From CAYRML01 sp964425485 (GTDB taxonomy: Bacteria; Bacillota; Dehalobacteriia; UBA4068): DNA of 15,196 nt. Below, piece by piece: positions 5,769 to 12,883 of the stretch. Position numbers and translations under genes: made by a program. The notes beneath the pieces are model-generated. The model searched no databases, was not told the origin of the DNA, and saw only the letters and a program-made list of their open reading frames with translations. The stretch is from the NCBI GenBank assembly GCA_964425485.1, contig CAYRML010000034.1, forward strand, positions 1-15,196. Direction: 5' to 3'. Each line of letters starts with the position of its first letter. The first letter of the stretch is position 1.

Positions 5769-6734
5769 TTGACTGGCAGAAAAAGCCCGGCGGAAGAGAT
5801 TATGCCTTATCTGCCGGAAAAATTACGTAAAAAACTGATGCGGCTCAGCGCCCATCTGCTGGATGAATTGGAGGAGATACGTCTGCGCGGCGGCCTGCCT
5901 GTGGCCTTGCGTTTTCACCGCGGCGAGTTCTTTTTGACGGCCGAAGGTAAGTGCAGCGCCAAGGCTTCGGAGGGCGAGCCGTTTGCCGCCGCAGAGATGC
6001 GGCAAGCGGTGATGCTGTTGTCCGACAGCTCTTTTTATGCGCTGGAGGAACAATTGCGGCGGGGATACATAACTTTGGCCGGTGGGCATCGGGCCGGATT
6101 GGTGGGCCGGGCTGTGCTGGAAAACGGATGTTTAAAGCATTTGACGGATATATCCAGCATCAATATCCGTTTGGCCCGCTTCGTCGCTGGCACTGCCGAT
6201 GAGCTGCTGCCGCTGATCTGTCGTGAGCGGCAGACTTTTTTCCCTTATAATACATTGCTGATTAGCCCGCCCAGAGCCGGTAAGACCACCATATTGCGTG
6301 ATCTGGCCAGGCAGCTTTCCGCCCGCGGCTTTAATGTCGGCATTGTGGACGAACGCTCGGAGATTGCCGCTATGTTGGATGGCAAGCCCCAATTCCCCAT
6401 TGGGCCGCGCAGTGATGTGCTGGATGCCTGCCCTAAGGCTGAAGGTATGATGCTGATGATTCGTTCCATGGCGCCGCAGATACTCATCTGCGATGAAATT
6501 GGGCGGGAGGAGGATGTTTTGGCCATCCGCGAGGCCGCTAATGCCGGCGTGGTGGTGATCGCCAGCGCCCATGGGCATGATGAGGAGGATATCCTCAATC
6601 GGCCGGTGCTGGCCAGGCTGATCAAAGAGAAGTCTTTTGAGCGGCTGGCCTTCTTCTCCCGGGCCCAAGGGCCAGGTACGCTGGAATATGTTTTGGATGC
6701 CGAGCTGGAGAAAATCGTGCCGACAGGAGAGTAG
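5769..6734 (+). CDS. spoIIIAA: Stage III sporulation protein AA (ATPase)
   Basis: SpoIIIAA is the cytoplasmic secretion-type ATPase of the SpoIIIA-SpoIIQ channel connecting mother cell and forespore during engulfment. The 321-residue protein has an N-terminal region with EEIRLRGGLPVALRF (about 35-49) and GGHRAGLVGRAV (105-116). The Walker A motif is ISPPRAGKTTILRDLAR (165-181) and the Walker B is ILICDEIGREEDV (238-250). The first Gly of a textbook P-loop is Ser here, but the GKTT core is intact. The conserved VDERSEIA (193-200) and PQFPIGPRSDVLD stretches are also present. It starts at TTG (5769), exactly 8 bases after AAGGAGG (5754-5760). It opens a complete spoIIIAA-AH operon, only 6 bases before spoIIIAB. 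Confidence 0.96.
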   Translation: MTGRKSPAEEIMPYLPEKLRKKLMRLSAHLLDELEEIRLRGGLPVALRFHRGEFFLTAEGKCSAKASEGEPFAAAEMRQAVMLLSDSSFYALEEQLRRGYITLAGGHRAGLVGRAVLENGCLKHLTDISSINIRLARFVAGTADELLPLICRERQTFFPYNTLLISPPRAGKTTILRDLARQLSARGFNVGIVDERSEIAAMLDGKPQFPIGPRSDVLDACPKAEGMMLMIRSMAPQILICDEIGREEDVLAIREAANAGVVVIASAHGHDEEDILNRPVLARLIKEKSFERLAFFSRAQGPGTLEYVLDAELEKIVPTGE

Positions 6735-6740
6735 GAGCAT

Positions 6741-7259
6741 ATGTTACTGAAAATTATAGGTGCGCTGCTGGTCATCTTTGTTTGTGTAAGCGCCGGCCGC
6801 ATGATGGCCGCCCGTCTGGAAAAGCGCAGCAAGATACTGCATGATTTGCAGCAGGGGCTTTTGGCCTTAGGGCGAGAGATCGATTATGCGGCCATGCCTT
6901 TGCCGCCGGCTTTGCTGCAAGCGTCGTCGGCCGCGGCCTCCGCGGCCGAGCTGTTCGAAAAAAGCGGCAACAACCTGCGGCGGCAAAGCGGCATCAGCGC
7001 CGAGCAGGCCTGGCAGCAGTCCTTGCAACAGCTGGCCGCCGACTGGCCGCTGACCGATGAAGATATGTCCGTATTATCGGCTTTTGGCTGTGGGCTGGGA
7101 CTTTCCTCCGTGGAGGATCAGCTGCGGCGGCTGGAATTGATCAGGCAAAGGCTTTTGGTGCAGGAAGAAGAGGCGCAGGCGCAAGCCCGGCAGCTGGGCA
7201 AAGTCTGGAAAAATTTGGGCTGGGCCGCCGGTATAGCGATTGCTATTATTGCTTTTTGA
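6741..7259 (+). CDS. spoIIIAB: Stage III sporulation protein AB
   Basis: This 172-residue membrane protein belongs to the SpoIIIA complex and is distantly related to GspF-type inner-membrane platform proteins. It has an N-terminal membrane segment (about 2-22, IIGALLVIFVCVSAGRMMA). A helical cytoplasmic middle follows, with the family's LQQGLLALGREIDYAAMPLPPAL motif (about 36-58). A C-terminal membrane segment (about 155-172, NLGWAAGIAIAIIAF) ends the protein. The length matches the family. It starts 6 bases after the spoIIIAA stop, with GGAG as ribosome binding site, and is followed by spoIIIAC, so its identity is supported by both motif and order. Confidence 0.93.
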   Translation: MLLKIIGALLVIFVCVSAGRMMAARLEKRSKILHDLQQGLLALGREIDYAAMPLPPALLQASSAAASAAELFEKSGNNLRRQSGISAEQAWQQSLQQLAADWPLTDEDMSVLSAFGCGLGLSSVEDQLRRLELIRQRLLVQEEEAQAQARQLGKVWKNLGWAAGIAIAIIAF

Positions 7260-7289
7260 TACTTTAGTCGCACTCAAGGAGGTAGTTTT

Positions 7290-7490
7290 ATGCAGGATGC
7301 ATCGATTATATTTTTTCTCACTGCCTTGGCTATTGCCGTGACCATCTTACATACTTTTTTGAAGCAGGCCGGTCGTGACGAATATGCCTATTTGACGCTG
7401 ATAGTGGGGTTGGTGATCGGTCTTTTGAAAGTGCTGCCGGTCATCCAGGAATTGTTCAACGGTGTGCAATCGGTGTTCGGCTTATATTGA
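7290..7490 (+). CDS. spoIIIAC: Stage III sporulation protein AC
   Basis: SpoIIIAC is a 66-residue integral membrane protein with two hydrophobic segments (about 5-24 and 34-52) joined by the diagnostic loop LKQAGRDEYA (24-33). Together with SpoIIIAD it resembles the small membrane proteins of secretion-type export apparatuses and is thought to be part of the mother-cell side of the forespore channel. The size matches the family. An AAGGAGG-type ribosome binding site precedes the ATG. The gene sits in its canonical place between spoIIIAB and spoIIIAD. Confidence 0.94.
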   Translation: MQDASIIFFLTALAIAVTILHTFLKQAGRDEYAYLTLIVGLVIGLLKVLPVIQELFNGVQSVFGLY

Positions 7491-7508
7491 TTCAAGGAGG
7501 GCGGTCTG

Positions 7509-7901
7509 ATGCAGGAAATAATCCCCATAGTTGGTTTGGCTGTGGTGGCCGCTCTGTTCTCCGTATTTTTAAAAGAAAGCAAAATGCCCGTTCTGGCCGT
7601 GCTTTTGGCCTTGGTGGCCGGAGCTTTGATCTTTATCCAGATTCTGCCTAAATTGGGACAGGTGCTGACCATGTTCGAGGACTTGGCTGATAATTCCCAG
7701 CTTAGCACTTTTTATCTGGCTACGTTGTTCAAGATTATAGGGGTGGCCTATATCGCGGAATTTGCCGCTCAGATCTGCCGCGATGCCGGACAGGGGGCGC
7801 TGGCCTTTAAGATTGAATTGGCGGCCAAAATCGGTATTCTTTTATTGGCGCTGCCCATTATGGCGGCCGTCTTGCAGTCCATAATGCGTTTTTTATCCTG
7901 A
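7509..7901 (+). CDS. spoIIIAD: Stage III sporulation protein AD
   Basis: This is a 130-residue integral membrane component of the SpoIIIA channel. It has hydrophobic segments at about 3-20, 27-47 and 105-128. The family signature FKIIGVAYIAEFAAQICRDAGQ lies at about 75-96 and is followed by a conserved KIELAAKIGILLLALPI stretch. It begins 18 bases after the spoIIIAC stop with AAGGAGG as ribosome binding site. SpoIIIAC and SpoIIIAD share the QAGR/RDAG-type loop, consistent with their being paralogous small subunits. Confidence 0.95.
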   Translation: MQEIIPIVGLAVVAALFSVFLKESKMPVLAVLLALVAGALIFIQILPKLGQVLTMFEDLADNSQLSTFYLATLFKIIGVAYIAEFAAQICRDAGQGALAFKIELAAKIGILLLALPIMAAVLQSIMRFLS

Positions 7902-7930
7902 AGCGCCAGGAATGAAGAAAGGGGATGGCC

Positions 7931-9103
7931 ATGAGCGTCCGGCGGAAAAAAATCATATTTGTGCTGGCGCTTTTTTTTCTCTTTTTGCTGTTGCCAAGCC
8001 CCGTTTTGGCCACGCAGCAACAAACCGCCAGCGCGCTGGCGGATACGGATACCTCGGAGATGGAGGATTATCTGAATCAGCTGGATAACAGCCTCAGCGA
8101 TTATATGCAGGATTTTACCCTGCAAGGCATTTGGCAAGATGTGAAAAACGGCGATATAGAGTTTTCCGCTGGTGGATTTTTGGAGTTTTTATCCCGTGTC
8201 TTTTTCAAGGAGATCAATGCCGCCTGGGCTTTGTTAGGACAGCTGATTCTCTTGGCTGTCATCTCCTTGATTTTGGGTAATTTGAGCAATGCTTTCGTTA
8301 AGGAAAATATTTCGCTTTTGACTAAAGGTGTGGTCTATCTGCTGCTGGCCGCCATTGCCATCGGGGCTTTTTCTATCTCCCTGGATGTTGCCGAAGCGGC
8401 TGTGGATATGATGAGCGGATTTTTGTACGCCGTGCTGCCGCTTTTGATGGTGCTGTTGGCGTCCATGGGTGGTGTGAGTTCTGTTGGCATACTGCATCCC
8501 AGTATTCTCTTCGCCGTCAGCGTACTGATGACGGTCATGAGCAAGATTATTTTCCCGCTTATCTACTTTTCTGCCATTTTGCGCCTGGTCAGCCATATTT
8601 CGCCCAAATTTAATATTGATAAATTGGCCGGTTTGTTCAAAGATATAGCCTTGGGCTTTATGAGCATCGGAGTCAGTCTCTTTATCGCTTTTATGGGTGT
8701 GGCCGGCATGACAACGGCAGCGATGGATGGGCTGGCCGTCAAGGCGGCCAAAACAGCCAGCGGCATCTTTATTCCGGTAATTGGCCGTTCTTTGGCCGAT
8801 GCTTTGGACAGCGTTATGGGCACGGCCCTGGTGCTGAAAAATGGCATTGGCGTGGTGGGTATCATTGCTATCTTTATCATTTGCGCTTTGCCCGCGGTCA
8901 AGATCTTGGTGCAATTTATCATCTTTCGGCTGGCAGCGGCCATCATCCAGCCTTTGGGGGATGAGCAGTTGGCGGATGCGCTGACAGATCTTTCCAATGC
9001 TCTGCTTTTGCTTTTTGCCGCCGTGGCCATTTGCGGATTGCTCTTTTTCTTTATCTTGGCCATCTGTATCGGCGCCGGCAATGTGACCATGATGATGCGA
9101 TAG
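7931..9103 (+). CDS. spoIIIAE: Stage III sporulation protein AE
   Basis: SpoIIIAE is the large polytopic membrane subunit of the SpoIIIA complex. The 390-residue protein begins with a basic segment (MSVRRKK) and a cleavable-looking signal peptide ending near VLA-TQ (residue 27). A soluble helical region (30-90) and about seven membrane segments follow, roughly between 94 and 387. They contain SMGGVSSVGILHP (about 178-190), FPLIYFSAILRLVSHISPKFN (208-228) and AAKTASGIFIPVIGRSLADA (272-291), typical of the family. I prefer the ATG at 7931: AAAGGGG ends 6 bases before it, while the in-frame ATG at 7925 directly abuts that site. The length agrees with other SpoIIIAE proteins. The operon continues 9 bases downstream with spoIIIAF. 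Confidence 0.95.
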   Translation: MSVRRKKIIFVLALFFLFLLLPSPVLATQQQTASALADTDTSEMEDYLNQLDNSLSDYMQDFTLQGIWQDVKNGDIEFSAGGFLEFLSRVFFKEINAAWALLGQLILLAVISLILGNLSNAFVKENISLLTKGVVYLLLAAIAIGAFSISLDVAEAAVDMMSGFLYAVLPLLMVLLASMGGVSSVGILHPSILFAVSVLMTVMSKIIFPLIYFSAILRLVSHISPKFNIDKLAGLFKDIALGFMSIGVSLFIAFMGVAGMTTAAMDGLAVKAAKTASGIFIPVIGRSLADALDSVMGTALVLKNGIGVVGIIAIFIICALPAVKILVQFIIFRLAAAIIQPLGDEQLADALTDLSNALLLLFAAVAICGLLFFFILAICIGAGNVTMMMR

Positions 9104-9112
9104 GAGAAAAAC

Positions 9113-9667
9113 ATGATAGAGGCCATAGGAGAGATAGTAAGAAATGTTTGCATTTTGGTGATATTGGCTGCTTTTTTTGAGCTATTGCTGCCCTCCGGCC
9201 AGCTAAGCGGCTTTGTGCGTCTGGTGATGGGACTTTTGATCCTGGCCGCCGTTATCAACCCTATTTTGGGTTTTGTGGGGCAAGATCCTGTGCTCGATAT
9301 CTATAGTCGCGAGGATTATAGTCAGCAGACGGAGCAACTGCTGGAAGAGGGAAATGAGTTGTCACAAGGGCTCACAGAACAGGCTCAATCCGAGTATGAG
9401 GCCGGACTGAAGGGGCAAATTGCCTCTTTGGCGGCGCTGACCCCCGGCATCCTTTCCGCTGAGGTTGATTTACAGCTCAGCCAAGGTAACGAGACCTATG
9501 CCGTGATCGAGCGGGTGCAGGTTCGGGCTGTCAAGGATGGCAGCGTGCCCGATGAGACGGCCCTGCGGCACAAGATCACGGTGACCTTAGCCAATTTTTA
9601 TAGTATAGACGAAAGTTTGATCAAGGTAACTTTTAGCGAAGGAGGCAAAGAAAATGACGGAGGATAA
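9113..9667 (+). CDS. spoIIIAF: Stage III sporulation protein AF
   Basis: SpoIIIAF is a 184-residue bitopic protein of the SpoIIIA channel. Two membrane segments (about 10-27 and 33-53) include the conserved SGFVRLVMGLLILAAVINPIL stretch. The soluble part (about 75-184) carries a ring-building-motif type alpha/beta fold: VDLQLSQGNETYAVIERVQV, then the helix DETALRHKITVTLANFYSID. Its 3' end overlaps the start of spoIIIAG by 14 bases, and the spoIIIAG ribosome binding site (GGAGG) lies inside its last codons, which implies translational coupling. Confidence 0.93.
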   Translation: MIEAIGEIVRNVCILVILAAFFELLLPSGQLSGFVRLVMGLLILAAVINPILGFVGQDPVLDIYSREDYSQQTEQLLEEGNELSQGLTEQAQSEYEAGLKGQIASLAALTPGILSAEVDLQLSQGNETYAVIERVQVRAVKDGSVPDETALRHKITVTLANFYSIDESLIKVTFSEGGKENDGG

Positions 9668-10301
9668 GGATTTGGCGGCCTTGACAGCGGAAAAGGAAGA
9701 AACAAAAGAGCGGAGACAGGAGGGCAAAAGCTCTATTTTCTCCGGCCGCTTATGGCCGGGCAAATGGCGCAAAAAAGAGAAGTCACTGTTATTAAAGCTG
9801 GGTGCCGTGCTGGCGGTGGGGTTGATATTTATGAATGTGGTTGCCGCTGATTCGGCCGAGAAAAAAGTGACAACCGCCGATAACCAGGCCAAGGTTATTG
9901 ACAGCGATTATCGCAATAGCGAGGCGGCCTTAGAAAGAAGGCTGGCGGAGGTGCTGTCACAAATCAAAGGCGCCGGCGCCGTGCAGGTGGCTATCACTTT
10001 CAGCACGGGAGCGGAATCCCAATACGCCGTGGATAGCGAATTGACGGACAGCACGGTCACGGAGGCTGTGGCCGGCGGTACCGACAGCGGCCGCCAAAGT
10101 GTAGAGACGCAGCAAAAGACCACCTTAGCCAGCCAAGATGGGCAGGCCGTCTTGGTCAAGCAATCCATGCCGCAGATAGAAGGGGTTTTGGTTGTCAGCT
10201 CCGGCGCTGGCGATGGCCGGGTCAAACAGCAGCTTTTTGATTCCGTACAAAGTTTGCTGGGCATATCTGCTCATCGAATAAATATAGTAGAAGGTATATA
10301 A
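9654..10301 (+). CDS. spoIIIAG: Stage III sporulation protein AG
   Basis: SpoIIIAG is the ring-forming protein of the forespore channel; in B. subtilis it assembles into a large 30-fold ring between the two membranes. The 215-residue product has a charged cytoplasmic N-terminus (1-44) and one membrane segment (about 45-64, LLLKLGAVLAVGLIFMNVVA). An extracytoplasmic part follows with LERRLAEVLSQIKGAGAVQVAITFSTG (about 94-120) and a C-terminal half with IEGVLVVSSGAGDGRVKQQLFDSVQSLLGI, both typical ring-building segments. The Ser/Thr-rich stretch between them corresponds to the insertion that forms the beta-crown in the B. subtilis protein. The ATG at 9654 overlaps spoIIIAF. Confidence 0.94.
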   Translation: MTEDKDLAALTAEKEETKERRQEGKSSIFSGRLWPGKWRKKEKSLLLKLGAVLAVGLIFMNVVAADSAEKKVTTADNQAKVIDSDYRNSEAALERRLAEVLSQIKGAGAVQVAITFSTGAESQYAVDSELTDSTVTEAVAGGTDSGRQSVETQQKTTLASQDGQAVLVKQSMPQIEGVLVVSSGAGDGRVKQQLFDSVQSLLGISAHRINIVEGI

Positions 10302-10318
10302 AATAAGGAGGCATTCTT

Positions 10319-10876
10319 ATGAAAAAAGATAACAAAAAAAGCGCAAAAAAATGGGTACTGGTGCTTTGTGTAGCTTGTCTGGCTTTTTTGGTCTATGATG
10401 TGACCCAAAAAGACGTTTGGCAGCAGCTGGGTACCGACGGTGGTTCCGTGCAGGTGGATACAGGTCAGGATGGAGCTGTTGACAGTCAGCCCGTCAGCGG
10501 CGAGGTCAATGCCAATGAGCAAGGTTCCGATAGGTTTTATGCGGATTATCGCATAGAAAGGGAAAAGACCAGGGATCAATCACTGGAGCTTTTGCAAAGT
10601 ATAATTGATGATCCGGCGGCCGATGCCCAGGCCAAAAAAACGGCTCAGGAATCACAGATCGTCATGGCCAAAAATATGGAGCAGGAGCTTTTGATCGAGA
10701 CCCTGCTGGCGGCCAAAGAAATGCCTGATGCCGTGGCTTTTATCCAGGAGGGAAAAGTCACCGTGGTGCTGAATGATCCTGTGGACGATAAATCTTCCGG
10801 CAAGATTGCGGAGATCGTGGACGGGGTGACCGGTGTGGGCTATGAAAATGTGGTCATCATCAGCCGGGATAAATAG
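10319..10876 (+). CDS. spoIIIAH: Stage III sporulation protein AH
   Basis: SpoIIIAH crosses the outer forespore membrane and binds forespore SpoIIQ to form the intercellular channel; it is related to the EscJ/PrgK ring proteins of type III secretion. The 185-residue product has a Lys-rich cytoplasmic start (1-11), one membrane segment (about 12-28), a low-complexity linker, and the family domain from FYADYRIEREKTRDQSLELL (about 72-91) to the end. That domain contains KEMPDAVAFIQEGKVTVVL and a final VDGVTGVGYENVVIISR. AAGGAGG (10305-10311) lies 7 bases before the ATG. It is the last gene of the operon; I see no clear terminator between it and asp23. Confidence 0.95.
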   Translation: MKKDNKKSAKKWVLVLCVACLAFLVYDVTQKDVWQQLGTDGGSVQVDTGQDGAVDSQPVSGEVNANEQGSDRFYADYRIEREKTRDQSLELLQSIIDDPAADAQAKKTAQESQIVMAKNMEQELLIETLLAAKEMPDAVAFIQEGKVTVVLNDPVDDKSSGKIAEIVDGVTGVGYENVVIISRDK

Positions 10877-10931
10877 ACGGACCCGCTTTATGTATATCTG
10901 GAGAAATAACGATTAAAGATTATGAATTTTA

Positions 10932-10960
10932 TTGTTATTTATAAACTTATCTGTTATAAT
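10932..10960 (+). promoter_or_regulatory. Sigma-A promoter for the asp23 operon
   Basis: TTGTTA (10932-10937) and consensus TATAAT (10955-10960) are exactly 17 bases apart, with TGT before the -10 making an extended -10 element. Transcription should start near 10967, giving a leader of about 60 bases before the asp23 ATG. The strength suggests high vegetative expression, as expected for Asp23. The rest of 10877-11027 shows no gene. Confidence 0.8.
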
Positions 10961-11027
10961 AATGATAAAATTTGAAAAAACTTTTGTCCACCATACAAAG
11001 TACAACATAGGTAAGGAGGGACTTATC

Positions 11028-11432
11028 ATGAGTGATAAACATGATTCTATTGTGGAAACTGCTGTGGATAATAGCGGTACGGTAAAAATTGCCAATGATG
11101 TTGTGGCAACTATTGCCAGTCTGGCAGCCGTGGAGGTATCTGGTGTGGCCGGTATGAGCGGCGGCGTTGTCGGCGGCATTGTGGAGCTGCTGGGCAAAAA
11201 GAATATGACTAAAGGCGTCAAAGTGGAAGTTGGTACGGAAAAAGCGGATCTTGATATCTATATTGTGGTGGAATTCGGCGTTGCCATCCAAAAAGTGGCA
11301 CAGGATGTGCAAAAAAGCGTCAAGACTGCCGTCGAGACCATGACCGGACTTAAAGCTGATGTTATCAATATCCATGTTCAAGGGGTTACCTTCCCTCAGG
11401 GACATCCGGCTTCTGGTAAAGCAGAAGGATAA
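11028..11432 (+). CDS. Asp23/Gls24 family envelope stress response protein
   Basis: Asp23/Gls24 proteins are abundant, membrane-associated proteins of Gram-positive bacteria linked to cell-envelope homeostasis. The 134-residue product shows the family fold: GTVKIANDVVATIASLAAVEVSGVAGM (about 17-43), a Gly-rich loop, KGVKVEVGTEKADLDIYIVVEFGVAI, and VKTAVETMTGLKADVINIHVQGV (about 98-120). The ATG at 11028 is 7 bases after GGAGGG. An in-frame extension reaching back to about 10932 would begin inside the promoter and is rejected. A strong promoter precedes it and a hairpin follows it. Its neighbours amaP and the DUF2273 peptide are the usual membrane partners. Confidence 0.93.
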   Translation: MSDKHDSIVETAVDNSGTVKIANDVVATIASLAAVEVSGVAGMSGGVVGGIVELLGKKNMTKGVKVEVGTEKADLDIYIVVEFGVAIQKVAQDVQKSVKTAVETMTGLKADVINIHVQGVTFPQGHPASGKAEG

Positions 11433-11439
11433 TACAGCG

Positions 11440-11470
11440 GCCGCTACCCCACTTGGGTAGCGGCTGTTTA
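11440..11470 (+). terminator. Attenuator-like hairpin between asp23 and amaP
   Basis: GCCGCTACCC (11440-11449) and GGGTAGCGGC (11455-11464) are exact reverse complements around the five-base loop CACTT. The following TGTTTATTAT is T-rich but broken, so read-through is likely. This would make asp23 transcript more abundant than the downstream membrane genes. Confidence 0.7.
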
Positions 11471-11501
11471 TTATAGCTATAGTTTATGAGGAGGGGCAAA
11501 T

Positions 11502-12182
11502 ATGGACGTGCTGAGACGCATATTATTGATATTATGGAGTTTGTTTTTGGTCGCCATCGGCCTTGTCGCTATCGGCTGCCTGACAAACAGCAGCATCTTC
11601 TATTATTGGCAAAATGTGCTGCAAAGCTGGATTTTTGATCCTTATAGTTTTCCTATTTCTGTTCTGATCGCCGCTGTCTTTATTGTACTTGGTATCTTGG
11701 GCCTGGTCGTGGCTTTACACTATAAACGCAAGGATACGTTGGTTTCTGTCTCTAATGCGGAATATGGCCAGATCAATATCAGTATGCAGGCCATTGATAG
11801 TATAGTCCGCAAATCTGTGGCTGCTATCGAGGATGTCAAGGATGTGCAGTCCAAGATCAAATCCGTGCCGGAAGGAGTGGCGCTTTATCTTAAAGTTACC
11901 GTTCCGCATGATATTTCCGTGCCGGAAGTCTCCGCGCGGCTGCAAAAGGAAGTTAAAACCTATTTGGAAGCTATTAGTGGACTTAAGGTGCAGGAAGTTA
12001 AGGTGTTGGTTACTAATATTGTGGGGGAAAGCCATAATAAGATCAACTTCAACCCGGCAGGCACGGCCGCTGTGGCAGCCGAACCGAATGTCAATGCTCA
12101 TGCTAATGCCACCCCGGAAATGACCGCGACAACGGCTGAAACTGCTTCTGATAGCGATGATGCGCAGAAAAAATCGCTGTAA
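11502..12182 (+). CDS. amaP: Alkaline shock response membrane anchor protein AmaP
   Basis: AmaP anchors Asp23 at the membrane in staphylococci. The 226-residue protein has two membrane segments (about 5-27 and 51-73) joined by an aromatic-rich extracellular loop. An Asp23-like cytoplasmic domain follows (about 83-178), with YGQINISMQAIDSIVRKSVAAI, VALYLKVTVPHDISVPEVSARL and GLKVQEVKVLVTNIV. A low-complexity Ala/Asn/Thr tail ends the protein (about 185-226), which is not part of the core family and is probably disordered. GAGGAGGGG precedes the ATG. It lies between asp23 and a DUF2273 gene, the usual context. Confidence 0.9.
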   Translation: MDVLRRILLILWSLFLVAIGLVAIGCLTNSSIFYYWQNVLQSWIFDPYSFPISVLIAAVFIVLGILGLVVALHYKRKDTLVSVSNAEYGQINISMQAIDSIVRKSVAAIEDVKDVQSKIKSVPEGVALYLKVTVPHDISVPEVSARLQKEVKTYLEAISGLKVQEVKVLVTNIVGESHNKINFNPAGTAAVAAEPNVNAHANATPEMTATTAETASDSDDAQKKSL

Positions 12183-12206
12183 GATGAGATAAATGGAGGG
12201 TTTTTT

Positions 12207-12431
12207 ATGGATTGGCCGAAATTATTGTTATATCTGTGGGAAAATCATAGAGGCAAGATCATAGGCGTGGTCCTGGGCCTGATTTTTGGTATTTGTATCG
12301 TGGCCGGCGGTTTTTGGGCTGCTGTTATTGTGATTATTTGCCTTTTGGTGGGCTATTATATCGGCAAAAAAGCTGATGAAAGAGTCGATTTTAGAAAAGT
12401 CGTGAACAAAATTTTTAATAAAGAAGACTAA
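12207..12431 (+). CDS. DUF2273 small membrane protein
   Basis: This is a 74-residue membrane peptide of the DUF2273 family. It has the family's LLYLWENHRGKIIGVVLGLIFGI start (about 6-28), a hydrophobic hairpin comprising two closely spaced membrane segments (about 18-35 and 37-53), and a basic tail YIGKKADERVDFRKVVNKIF. Such peptides accompany Asp23 and AmaP in many Firmicutes and probably take part in the same membrane complex, but no biochemical role is established. It begins 24 bases after amaP with GGAGGG as ribosome binding site and ends 20 bases before nusB. Confidence 0.9.
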   Translation: MDWPKLLLYLWENHRGKIIGVVLGLIFGICIVAGGFWAAVIVIICLLVGYYIGKKADERVDFRKVVNKIFNKED

Positions 12432-12451
12432 GCGATTTGGAGGATGAGTGG

Positions 12452-12883
12452 ATGAGCAGGCGCAAAGCGCGTGAAACTGCTCTGCAGATGCTTTTTCAGC
12501 TGGATGTGGGACAAAATGACTGGCCAATGGTGGAGATCACCTTGGAAGAGGCGGGCCTGACGCCGGCCAATAAGGATTTTGCCGCCTGCTTGGTGCATGG
12601 CGCCAGAGAAAAGATGGGGCAGATCGATCAGATGATCGAAGCCCGCAGCAGAGAGTGGGATTTAGACCGTTTGGCCAATGTAGATAAGAATATACTGCGT
12701 TTGGCTATTTGGGAATTGACTTATGGTCTTGACGATCTGGATGTTAATATCATCATAAACGAAGCTATTGAACTGGCTAAAAAGTTCAGCACGGAGGATT
12801 CCGGGGCATTTGTTAATGCCATTTTAGATAATATTGTTAAAGAGGTCAAGAGTAATAAAGAAAAAGGAGCAGAGCGAACGTAG
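12452..12883 (+). CDS. nusB: Transcription antitermination factor NusB
   Basis: NusB binds boxA RNA with S10 (NusE) and supports rRNA antitermination. The 143-residue protein begins MSRRKARETALQMLFQLDV. It contains DLDRLANVDKNILRLAIWEL (about 70-89) and the signature VNIIINEAIELAKKFSTEDSGAFVNAILDNI (98-128). The length is normal. I chose the ATG at 12452, 8 bases after GGAGG (12439-12443); the in-frame TTG at 12437 would turn that ribosome binding site into codons. Its TAG stop overlaps the GTG of the following Kae1-like gene by one base. The asp23-amaP-DUF2273-nusB order is common in Clostridia. Confidence 0.97.
   Translation: MSRRKARETALQMLFQLDVGQNDWPMVEITLEEAGLTPANKDFAACLVHGAREKMGQIDQMIEARSREWDLDRLANVDKNILRLAIWELTYGLDDLDVNIIINEAIELAKKFSTEDSGAFVNAILDNIVKEVKSNKEKGAERT

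Noticed and set aside
8234..9258. Antisense open frames opposite spoIIIAE
   Set aside because: Their Lys/Ala/Ile or His/Gln/Asn-rich composition mirrors the hydrophobic codons of the real gene; spoIIIAE itself is certain.
10932..11027. N-terminal extension of Asp23 by 32 codons
   Set aside because: The extension would start within the -35 hexamer and be translated across the promoter; the ATG at 11028 has a proper ribosome binding site and gives the family N-terminus.
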